Origin: Schistosoma mansoni
Lineage: Eukaryota; Platyhelminthes; Trematoda; Strigeidida; Schistosomatidae
DNA length: 64,000 nt
Reading direction: 5' to 3'
NCBI RefSeq assembly: GCF_000237925.1
Contig: NW_017386069.1
Coordinates: 248,001-312,000, forward strand
Shown here one piece after another: positions 1-11,000 of the stretch. The stretch's first letter is position 1. Every line of letters starts with the position of its first letter. Both the position numbers and the translations under genes were made by a program. The notes beneath the pieces are model-generated. The model searched no databases, had not been told where the DNA came from, and worked only from the letters and a program-made list of their open reading frames with translations.

Positions 1-960
1 TCTGAGTTAGCAATGACATCAGAATTTTCTATGTCCACCATTTTCTTGAGCCCCGCCACTTTGTTTTGTAGGCTATGGGCATTTGTGTAGCACACTTTTA
101 ATTCTGTGAAGAACTTTCTCTTACCACTCAGAGTGTTTTGGGGATCGTTTCGCTCCTAACTTTTACAATTTGAAAGCCCTTGAGCATGAGGTTTATTTCA
201 CTGTTTCGGTGCCTCTCATTTATTTTTTACTTCTGCAGCTCGTCTCTTAATACGATCGGCCAGGCTGAGATCCTCACGGATATATATTCCGGATCCAGTC
301 AATTTGTTTGAGTTTTCCAGCATTAAGTTTCTTTCTTCAGTCGAATCAAAGGCAACTTTTAGGAGGCGGCTTTTCTGAGTACTTTCAGAATCCACCTTTT
401 GTCCTATTCTATAAAACTTACAGATGCTAGCTTCTGAAACTGTTTCTGGAAGTAGCTTGCTTATTAAGGACTTAATATGACTTAGGTCGTGCTAAAATCT
501 AGTCTTTGGTTCCTTTTCGGAAGATTCTTTTAACTTATGAAAAATGACTGACCTATCAGCGAGGTCCGTGTTAACACGCTGTGGAATTTTAATTCCTGAA
601 ATCGTCTCTTCCCTGCAATCCGATTCCTATTCGGCGTCCAATGCAGAGGTCACACTCTTTTCTTACTTTTCTTTCCCTGGGTGTGACTACGAGCCAATCA
701 TTTACCTTATTTTTTCTCTTGATCACATCCTCCACACCGCTCAGACTTTGCTCCTCTGTAGCTTGTTTTGCGTTGATATGTAAATCCGGAACTGAAACTA
801 TAGATTCACATGGCCTAGTGCTGCCTATAATTTGTTTCTTCTCAGCGTGCTTTTTCTTTTTTCTTGTAACTATGCCTACATCTGTGTACTTGTTATCCTC
901 TTCTCTAATGGGGTTCCCCTTTATGGTCTCATTCAAATTCAGAGCTGGGCTCATAACAAC
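1..960 (-). mobile_element. CR1-type non-LTR retrotransposon (LINE), ORF1-like region and start of endonuclease
   Basis: Read on the minus strand, the segment 954-589 gives a 121-residue basic open frame (KKKKHAEKK, ending GRDDFRN). After a break, a second frame includes LPETVSEASICKFYRIGQK and, further on, GSGIYIREDLSLADRIKRR, the look of the C-terminal domain of a CR1-clade ORF1. Towards the window edge comes KVCYTNAHSLQNKV, which resembles the N-terminal strand of the APE-type endonuclease (usual form YTNARSLxNK). The order ORF1-like then endonuclease is right for a LINE transcribed leftward, and the element is cut by the window start. Several in-frame stops and frame changes show it is dead. 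Placement in the CR1 clade is from motif memory, without a search. It lies about 0.9 kb upstream of the NF-YC gene. Confidence 0.7.
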
Positions 961-1860
961 TCTCGCTGTTTCCTCTTAAAGTGAAATCGATTCACGTACT
1001 GTTGATAGACACTAAACACAAAAGGCTAGGTTTGTATGTTACTGTAACTGACAACAATAAAAAAAGAATCCGACTTAGATAGACACACAAAAACCTTAAC
1101 ACCTTTGGATACAAACAGTCCTAAAAGATATACACTACGAGGAACAAATACCATTGTCTTTTTCAAATAGTGCTCGTATATTTAGTTGATCACGTTCAAC
1201 GGATTTCATGTAAAGTGAAAATTTTTTTAAAGCTACCTAAAAGTAGGCCAATTCTTTCTATCCTCCACCTCAGCTGCAACTATAATACCGGATCTTGCTT
1301 AGGTTGTGTCAGTGATCCATTCAGGCTATCTGTTGAAAAACAGGGATTCACAAATTTGACCTGAATATTTTAAGCTCCTTGGCTCTTCCTTACCTCGAGA
1401 CTGATATGGGGTCTGTTCGAACTCCAACCGTTATTTGTCATCTAAATTAGGTTAAATACCGACTCACTATTTTACATTTTATTTTGCGAATTGTCCACGT
1501 CAGTATGACAAGCTTTTTGTTTTGTATTAGCAAAGGTCCATTATTTATTTAGTAAGTAAAGCATCTGGGTGATATCTTCAGCCTCCATAGTATTCGAATC
1601 AGTGCAGAGAACTTAATAAGGTCACGGTGTTATATCAATCTTCCAAGCCTCCGGGCTAATGTTTGAAAGTAAAAGTGAGCTCAAACAAGGTATCCACTTT
1701 TTGGTCGATAAAACTAGCTATCATCTATCACTGAACCGTCACAAAAAGTAAACTTATGTAAACTCTTAATTCATTACCTAATTGGTTTAATTTCTAAAAC
1801 CTAACTCCTACCAATTGTTCGTTTTGAAATCTTATTTTCTCTGGTGCATTCAAAATTCAG
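961..1860. other. Upstream region of the NF-YC gene, no gene seen
   Basis: Between the LINE piece and the first NF-YC coding exon I see no convincing coding sequence. The region must hold the promoter and any 5' untranslated exon. The only clear signal is the AG at 1859-1860, after a pyrimidine-containing stretch, which would serve as a 3' splice acceptor directly before the NF-YC leader. Confidence 0.5.
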
Positions 1861-1875
1861 GTGTCTTTCTCATAA
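1860..1875 (+). promoter_or_regulatory. Probable 3' splice acceptor just before the NF-YC start codon (cis or spliced-leader trans)
   Basis: The sequence ...AAAATTCAG at 1852-1860 ends in a canonical acceptor, followed by a 15-nt leader and the ATG at 1876. An in-frame TAA at 1873-1875 sits immediately before the ATG, so translation cannot come in from an upstream exon in this frame. Schistosomes trans-splice a spliced leader to a minority of mRNAs, often with very short leaders, so this may be a trans-splice site. An ordinary 5' UTR intron is equally possible. Confidence 0.45.
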
Positions 1876-2052
1876 ATGGATTACTCAAGTGATCCACTGA
1901 CAGATTGTCAGTCTCAAATGTTATCGTTCTGGGATCTTATACGTGTTGAAATAGATGGCCTGAAATGTGACCATGCCGCTTTCAAAACCCAGGACTTACC
2001 ACTGGCTCGTATTAAAAAGATTATGAAGTTGGATGATGATATCAAATGTATG
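1876..2052 (+). CDS. NFYC: NF-YC coding exon 1 (N-terminus and first helix of the histone fold)
   Basis: This 59-codon exon ends at the donor ATG|GTAAGT. Residues 18-25 (SFWDLIRV) match the conserved SFW segment before the fold, and [16 protein letters not shown] is the diagnostic NF-YC opening. The exon ends with Cys-Met, and the next exon begins Met-Ile-Ser. The joined protein therefore has two more residues (CM) than human or fly NF-YC between the LD-D-K and MISAEAP segments. I found no alternative donor that removes them and keeps frame. Confidence 0.93.
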
Positions 2053-5000
2053 GTAAGTCTTGCTGTTGTGTTGAATTAAGTTGTTTCGGAGTAATTTCAA
2101 ATCAGTTTTTGGTTAGATATAAGGAATATCAAACAGGTATTCAAGAAAACTATAAAGAACAAGCTTGGGTGAACAGATTTTATTCGGACCGAAAGCGAGA
2201 AAATAAGATGTTTCGTAGTCTCATACTTCAGTGGTAGTAAAATAAAAGATTTCATCCAGGGATATACAGGGAGAAAGAATTAGTTCATACAAAGTAGAGT
2301 GTAAAGTAATTTTAATCTCACGTTGTAACGGAAGACCCATACTACTTTTCGTTGCCTTAAGTGATGATGTGTAGCACTAGAACAAAATATCAGTAATTAT
2401 TAAACAGTTACTATCTTTACTCAGTAATTTCTTTCTTTATAACACAGTGATAAAAATCAAAACATGCCAACTACATATTTGATTTCCTTAACAACATGTA
2501 ATGGTTTTTAATGTTCTTATTTGACCTGAACTAGTGAAAATAGATATATTCTCAGAATTTCGAGATCATTTATACACTACGAAAAAAATGCCAGAAGAGC
2601 TAACAAACGACTGGCTGACGAACGGTAAAAAAAATCAAACGCTATTTATTTTTTGTCACTAGTGCAGTGACATCGTAGTTTTCTCATGCATACATGATTA
2701 TGATTTCAAGCAGATAAGTTAAAATGAACACTCACAGTTAAAGAATTTACGTTCTAAAGCAAAACGAAGTGGTTAATGAACCAATTGGTTCACAACTTCA
2801 CTGATGAAATAATAAGGGAAGTCCCACTAACCGTCATCTTTTCCAAATTTTATTTGAAGAATGTCTGGTTCTATCATTAATACTAAGTTTGATACATTGG
2901 TGGAAAATCCAGCATCTTGAAATGAGGCAACTGTCATCCCTATCTTCGATAAAGGCTTACATAATTCATCCAACAGCTGTAGGACGATAATCCTACTTCT
3001 TATCGTGTCAAAACTATTTATGTCATACTCCACAGGTTTTCCAAAACTCAAAGGACTAACTCGTGATGAGCCTGGTTTTGATCTTCATGGGTGAGTTGAT
3101 CATACCCCTCCTCACCAAACGAAGGACTACCGTTACATATTATAGGTCAACAATCACTGTTCCTTAAAATCATGACCACCTTCTCGCTGAACAGGACTGT
3201 AGTCTAGGGTTGCCATTGAAGGGTGTGTTTACAAAACGCTTCAGGGAGAGTAAGAACATACAACCACCTCTCCTTTGTTGTAGTCCAGCAGTGTGTTTAG
3301 ACTGGATTGTTGAGTTTCACCACTTATATTCAACTTTGCCATCATTGGCGTTCTGGAAACAACTTTGGTAGATTTAAGTGATGGTGGTGATGTGAATCTG
3401 TTATCTGAGGACAGACTTTGATTTTTAGTACGCAGATGACATTATCTCTCTGCAATACTATGTAAACGTTCAGTTGACGATTAATGTCCATAAGTATGTC
3501 ATGTACTCTACAGTTTCTAAACCTAATTTACTTCCCCCTGACTGGCAGGAGTCTGTACCCTTATGTTACGTCCTTGATTTGTCTACCCACTTTCGTGCCG
3601 AGAATAACTTGTCTAATGTAGATGAAGACCTTGACGTGATAGGCTGACTGGCTTAAACTTGATGCTACTTTGTGTGAGTTCGAAGTGGGGTAGAGAGACG
3701 GAAACTATTCTACCACTTGATTGACTGACAGGCACGCGCGCGAGAGAGAAGACAAGACAACTGGAACACTACGTGATTTATTTCAAAATCCGATCTGGTA
3801 CTCGATTTCAGATTAGTGTAAAAAGATACATGAATAAATAGATGACTAACCCGACTACAACGTACAACAATTAGGAAAATACAATTATGTCCAAAACTGG
3901 GGGATTAGAGTAGAAAATAGCGTACAAAAGGTTACGTCTAAATTACAATAGCTTTGGAACAGAAAAGGCTATGACAGTGAATCATACATCAAACGAAAGC
4001 TTATGATCTGTAAAATAGACTAGGGACAAAAGTAAATGTTACCGTTTCACAAGCTTTGAATTAAATGAAATAACGTCCCCAAAAACAGCTTCCGTAGTTT
4101 GCCAAGGCTTCTTGTTTCTCTGTTCACATCACCTTACTCACTTTTGGTAATGAGCAGTCACAAGTAGTCGAAAAGTTTGTATATCTGAGTGGCTTTGGAT
4201 ATGCTAATGGTGAGGTGAGTGGTGAGATCAATTTGCCTGTAATAAAGGTGGGAGCTGCTCATGCCATCTTCGGTGCCTTCTCGATGTTATTCTGGCTGTT
4301 CAAGGTCCAGTTTACAACGCTTCGGCGGGGACAGTTCCTCTCTATGTTTGCAAAATCTGCCCTCCATGAGTTGATGAAGTTAGATAACTCTGTGTTCGGT
4401 CATTATTATCACTAAGATATCTACAGACATCTGGTTTTCTTTTAAGTCACTGGTTATAATTAGGTTTAAACTTTTCAATCTCTTACCAGTTAAATATTTA
4501 TACATTGATTTTTTATCTTTGTCTACTGTTCACATAACTTTCCATATTATTAAGTAGTTCCCGCTTATGTAAGTCAACTTTTCTGTTAGTTTGCAAGTAA
4601 TCTTCTACCTCTTAAACAAAGGTCTACTCTGAATACATTTAAATTCATCTTGACAATCGACAGTCATCCTGCATAACAAAACTTCATTTGTAAAATGCTA
4701 ACTACTGTTGAGATCTTATGCACTTTCTTATACAGTAGTTTTGGTATCAAAGCTAACGTAAAATCAAATATTTAAAAATCCATAAAACTCTAAATACTTT
4801 TCTAATTAAAGTGCTCTAGTTAATTAAATATGTGATATTTTTACTTTAATCAGAGATTTAATGTTAATTCTACTCATAACAGGTCATCTCTATTAGTAAA
4901 TATCATGTTAAGCCTACATAAATTCACTGCAAAATGAGATAGTTTTTCTTAACGATCTAGCACCTGGTAAATTATTCCAATATAATTTTAGAAATATTCA

Positions 5001-8000
5001 TTTTTGAGTATTAAGGGTTCTCTGAATATCCTTGTACTTTTTACTTATAAGATGATAAGCGCTGAGGCACCCATATTGTTCGCAAAAGCTGCTGAGCTTT
5101 TCATACGAGAACTAACGTTGAGAGCATGGATTCATACAGAACGTAACCGCCGGCGTACTCTTCAAAGAAATGATATTGCAATGGCAGTCAGTGATGGAGA
5201 TACAGATCAATTTGATTTTCTTATTGATATTGTACCACGTGAAGAAGCAAGAGGACATCGTCGGGTAAGTTTTTACTTGTTATTGTATAAGCAGGTATTA
5301 AATCATGTGACTTAAGAAATTCACAATATCCCAGAGTTATAGAATTCATCATTTTGTTTTCTAATAATATTTTCAAGTGTTCTGAACATTAATTCTCATA
5401 ATATCATTTAACTATGAAATATGATCTCGACTCTTGTATATTTGGTCAATGACCGAGTTTAGAAAAGTGTAGATTATTTCAACCACTTTTTATATACACT
5501 CACATTTTGTTAACGATTGCAAGTAAATTAAAACAGCAAAGCGTCGGGTTGTAGTTAATTGAACCAGTAAAATTACAAAACATAATTCTCTGAGGAAATA
5601 TTCAGATTTTTGTACAAAATATAAAAGGTGAAATTCATGCCTTTCTATGCGAATATCTCCCACTTATCTGTATATTAAATTAGAATTCAGCTGGTAACTT
5701 TCAAGGACAGGATCATATCTCCAAACCTCACTTAATCTACTCAAATCTGAGTGACCGTAGTGTATTATTAGCTTGTATACAAGCTTAATTAATCCCTTTG
5801 TCCTTGAGACCGACATTGTTTCCTGAAGTAATTTATTATTAAGTCCAGGTGTCCCATTCAAGCAATTCACGACTAATACTTACTAAAAACAAATTATATA
5901 ATTTTTAGCAATATCTCTCTTTTTATCTGTGTATAAAAATTAATGTACTATTAAAATCTACGACAAGTATTCTGTGTTTTGAATCATCAGTGTTTATAGC
6001 ACAAACGTTTACCCACTTACTTACTTTAAACCATTCATACTCCACCGAGAGAGTTAAAGTATCTTCATTCAGAAGAATTGTGATGCCTTATGGTGAAAGC
6101 CGAGATTCTTCAAAAGTCACGAGGTTGATGTCCCTCCTAACAACTAACAACAAAGTTTACCCAGTTCATACAAAATTCATTATTTCAATCATTGTGAAAT
6201 AACAACTCTAACTAAATCATTAACAGATAGTACAGTTATATTAAATTCATATTATTAGTCTGTCTTTTCCTATACATGGGTTCATTATATTTCTAAAATA
6301 ATATTTTTATCTATCATTACCATTAAACTGTCATATAAACCTTGATGATACACCATTTTTATTTATCAAAGCCAACGCAAACAACATCAGCTTCAAATGC
6401 TAATGGGAATTCAACGAATATTAAGTCAGAAAATCCTTCACATAGAAATAATTTTCTTACAAATACAAATGATACTCACTCATTATCTCTAGGACAAAAC
6501 TCTGGCCATATGGTTGTTTCCGGTCTTTCCAACGATGTTACAGGATCTTCGACCCAACCACAAACAGTAACTGTTGCTCTGGCATCTGCGGCCCTTGCTG
6601 GAGCAACATCTGTTAATTCAGCCATTCCATGTCAAACATTAGTCCAACAAAATCAACCTACAGCTGTCCATTTTACGACGATTTCTTCTGGAAGTGGTCT
6701 AGCTATCGCCCAGTCTTCAGCTAATTCTGGGTCAACTGTAATAGCAGCTTCAGCACCCAATGCTACCACAGTCGCTACCACCGCAGCTCCTTTGCAATAT
6801 GTTCTTCAGCTTCCGGTTGGCACAGCTGGGGCATCAGCTGGTCAGCCATTTCAAATACAAGTCCTTCCCCAACATTTCCAGGTAAGTGGATAGAGTTTTA
6901 TAGGTCCGATAACTTTTTCCAAATCAATTAAATAGCAATACAATACTGAATGCAAGTTTTTTGCTCATAAAATTTCAAAACTGGGGTTTGGAAATCAGCC
7001 TGTTTATATTGTCTCCAAGATTGTTCATCACTCGACATTAAAATGGCAGTCACATTATGCAAATCGTTTAAATTTTGTTAAACATGCTAAAAATACTCTT
7101 TTGCAGTATACCACGTTCACGTATTAAGGGTTTCACTATTCCTAATAAGTGGTATTCTAAGTTTTATTGGAAGACTAATACCAATTTTACTATATTTGTT
7201 CAGGTCACATTATAAATAAGAAACTGCCTAAAACTGGTTATTTGCTTTAAAACAAATGGTGAGATTATTCAACTGAATGCTTTTAACCCTTTATTATAAT
7301 GAAGGTCATTGTCTTTTAATAGATGTTCGCATAGAAATTTTCCTTGAATATCGTTAGTGTGTAAAATAACACTTGTATGACTTCAACAATCACTCTGTCG
7401 AAATTGTTCACAATGATTCAGATAATAGTTATGCGATACGAATTGGTTGATTGCTCACAGAACTTAACCGTTTCGCAGAATAGTTGGAGCGTGACTAGTA
7501 GTAGAATCCAGGACGTGTATTTCGTTCTAATTATGACTCCCCAACCGAACGTATTCGTGAAGCATTAACAACGGAATAATGGAAATCATTACAAGTTTAA
7601 CTGAAATCCATTCCCGTTGTACAAGCGAATGGCTATCTGAACTCAGTAGCTAGATCGACAACGCGTTGGTGTTCGAATTTCAGAATGACCGTGAATTCTG
7701 GGATGCAGGTATTTTCAGTTGTCAAACCCCAAATAAATCGAAATGGACTTCTTGTATCTCACTGCTATTCACATTTAATATATTCTATAAGTACTTGTGA
7801 CACAATAGCCATACCAAGACATTCGACAGAGGATGTACACATATGCCAGCTGAGATTTAAATTCAGTCAAAACACAAACAATGGGATAATCCAAACTATT
7901 ACAAGTCAAATTAAAACTTAACCTATGGTTCTTTTTCTGATAGAATATCACAGACCTAAGTCAAAAATATCAATAAATTTAATAGGATAATAGTCAAACA

Positions 8001-11000
8001 TCAAAGTCTTGTTTGTGGTAACGAAATCGCCTTAGAAAACTAATATAAAATGTAGAAGAATCTGTAGACGTTGCTACGAACGCATTTCTCATACAGCTCA
8101 TGAAATGACAAACCATTAATTTAAATGCCCACTCTTAAGACAATTCTACTCTCGAACAAATAATCAGATAACCAACATTGACACGTCCAACTTTCATAAA
8201 TATTAAATCCTCAGTGTTTAGTGACAAATAGTCATAATTTGTATAAAGAGTATGGTATCAGACTTGTGATTATGCGATGCACATATTGTGTTATCGTCTG
8301 TATAGCAGATAATTATACGCAAGATTTCATTTATGCTGAACACCGAACACTGATATATGACTGAATGGGAAATGACGGCAGCAAAAACTTGAGATGAAAT
8401 ATGTCATCATGCAGTAGTAGACATTTTTGTTTAGTCAAAAACTAATTGTATTCAGAGATTTGTAATTTAACTAACCGAGGTGTTCACCATAAAATGAAAA
8501 GTAGAGTTTATTCTGAGGGCTGGTTATACTTACGCCTGTTACTCCCAGTGGAGCATAGGCCGCCGACCAGCATTCTCCAACCTACTCTGTCCTGGGCCTT
8601 CCTTTCTAGTTCTATCCAGTTTTTGTTCATTCTTCTCATGTCTGTCTCCATTTCTCGGCGTAATGTGTTCTTTGGTCCTCCTCTTCTCCTTTGGCCTTCA
8701 GGATTCCATGTGAGGGCTTGTCTTGTGACGCAGTTGGGTGATTTCCTCAATGTGTGTCCTATCCACTTCCTGATTTCTTCCTCCGTTGGTTTTGGATGTG
8801 TTATATTAATGCACAGTTGAGATTATAAAGGTAATCAACAAATTACTGATCGATTGGATTAGTGACATAAACTCCAAAACTAAGTAAGGTCAAAAATAAA
8901 ACTACTAGACATTGGAATGAACGACAACCTTGGATATAAATTTAGCATTTCTTGGCGTCATATGCGATTAGAGGATATGAATTTTTCATATTGCTCACTC
9001 CTCAATAAAAGCAATACTTAACTGCAAGGTTTTATCGCTGCTTATCATACTAGAGTTAATAATATAATTGGACTGGTTTTCATTGTAGACTGATTCGGTT
9101 TATTGAAGGAGAATGACCACAAAAATTGACCTGAAACACCTAAGATGACATAACATGATACTAGATTTTCGTTTGATAACAGTGTATTTCAATGCTTAAA
9201 TAAAAATGGGTTAACTGTAGATTATTGATGTTTTTACTATTTTTAAAGCCGTACCGGTTGGTTACTAAAAATGGAGAAGTGATGCATTCTAAACTAATTC
9301 AATTATAAATCTCATTTAATCATACCATCTTGTGCGACTAAATCACTGATTAGATACCGTTAAATTTATATATTTAGTTCTGGAACATAGAAACAAGTCA
9401 GTTTCTAGTATTCATTGGTTGTTTGGACATATATTACACACACGAAGTCATTAATGTACAATAATATTTAATTTATAGCTGTATCAGCAGTTCTAGATTA
9501 GCTTTCAAGCTCTTTGTTGGGTTATCGTTTACACTGTTTATACACGCTACAAACAACTTTAGTTCTAATAAACACTCTTAAAATGTTATTATTCAAATAT
9601 TCAACCAATAATTACAACAGGCTGCTAACACTGACGCTGTATCTGCCGGTCAAGCTGGTGCTATCCTTGCCGATGGAAATACACTTCCTTTAGTTCAAGT
9701 TGTCTCTCAACCCGGTGGCATAGCAGTTCCAATCATTCAAGAGGCTGGTGGCAGTCGAACTCAAATTTTACAGCTTCAGGTAGACTGATTTTTTGTGTGT
9801 ATATTACACTCACATGTCCCAGTATTACAGTGCTCTATGAAATTTTTCTTAACAGTGTCCGAATTCTTAAATGTAAAATCTTTTTCATATTACCAGCCAT
9901 CCTACTTCTGTGTTGCATTTTAAGGGTATCTAAGTTTTCTCTCGTTATACATTCAGTAGTTTTCTGTGTTCTTGTATATATTGCATAGATCAGTTATTAT
10001 TAACCCACCTAACGGACAAGCCATCAAATAACTTCTAATTAGAAATTATATCAGTAGGAATGTTCTAACACTATTATTCTTACATACTGAATCGGTGACA
10101 GTCAATTATTGGTTAACTCTAATGTATCTCTTATTAAATAGACTAAAATGTGGTCGTATCAACAGAGCTTAATGAATGTCACAATCTATCTAACTATCAT
10201 AAGTATTTATTAATAGTCAGTATAAATATCCTATCATGTACTATTCTCTCTTAAATACCATACCAATTTTAACGAAACATTAGTTATTACTTTCATGATT
10301 ATCTGAAACACTAAAATCTTTATTAGTAAACCAAATTTTTATACAGAGTATTGTAAATTCAAAAATAATAAGTTAACTTTGGGTGCAGTCCGTGTGACCA
10401 GGCCAGCTGGTTATGGGATCAGTCGATATATCTTATCCTCTTATTGTTTGCAGGACCAATAAACAAGTGGTTGAGACCTTAATGTCTGTCACTTTACAAA
10501 CTCCTTCTATGGAGCTAGTACTCACTCAAAAGAATAAGTCACCAAGCAGAATCTTTCTCTGTGTTTTTGACTCAGAACTTAGGTTTATGTATATTAATTG
10601 CACGACTAAAAATATGAAGCTACAATGTAATACAAAACCGTATAAATGGGGGAATAATTTATTAGTGATTATTTTGGGGTAATAAATCTTATACCGCCAA
10701 TTAATACATCAAATGAAAGCACATAAATAGGATAATATGCACATACACTAATTCAAGTATTTGATACATTATTATTTATTTATTTCAACACATAAATATT
10801 GGTACAAGGAAGCACCAAATATATATGCGCCACACAAATCTCATTCGATTTGTGTGAGGGCTGTGATACTGCCCAGGTGCCCAAACTGAAACAGGTGGTT
10901 TTCTTAGGGGGCCGCTCCTCGAACCTTTGACCTAGAGGTTTAATCCACAAGGCAGTGGAATAACGTTAGCAGATGCAGTCCAGTGGTAGCTGGTGACCAA

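Larger units (their letters stand above)
2053..5051 (+). other. NF-YC intron 1 (2999 bp) with an old RTE-like LINE piece
   Basis: It runs from GTAAGT at 2053 to AG at 5050-5051. It contains the decayed RTE-like fragment listed separately and a possible minus-strand exon at about 2830-3043. The remainder (2060-2820 and 4430-5040) is AT-rich sequence in which I see nothing definable. Confidence 0.8.
6882..9620 (+). other. NF-YC intron 3 (2739 bp) with Sm-alpha and RTE debris
   Basis: GTAAGT donor at 6882 and AG acceptor at 9619-9620. It contains a decayed inverted pair of Sm-alpha units and a minus-strand RTE 3' end, both listed separately. The remaining stretches 6900-7480, 7820-8500 and 8810-9600 show nothing definable. 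Confidence 0.75.

Noticed and set aside
641-979. 112-codon plus-strand frame
   Set aside because: It is the shadow of the minus-strand LINE frame at 589-954 and has no family signature.
1731-1755. Possible spliced-leader RNA gene (GAACCGTCAC text)
   Set aside because: Only about ten bases resemble the schistosome leader start; the rest of the leader and its donor site are absent.
10413-10682. 89-codon frame in NF-YC intron 4 as an extra exon
   Set aside because: No suitable splice sites in phase and no resemblance to the NF-YC activation region.
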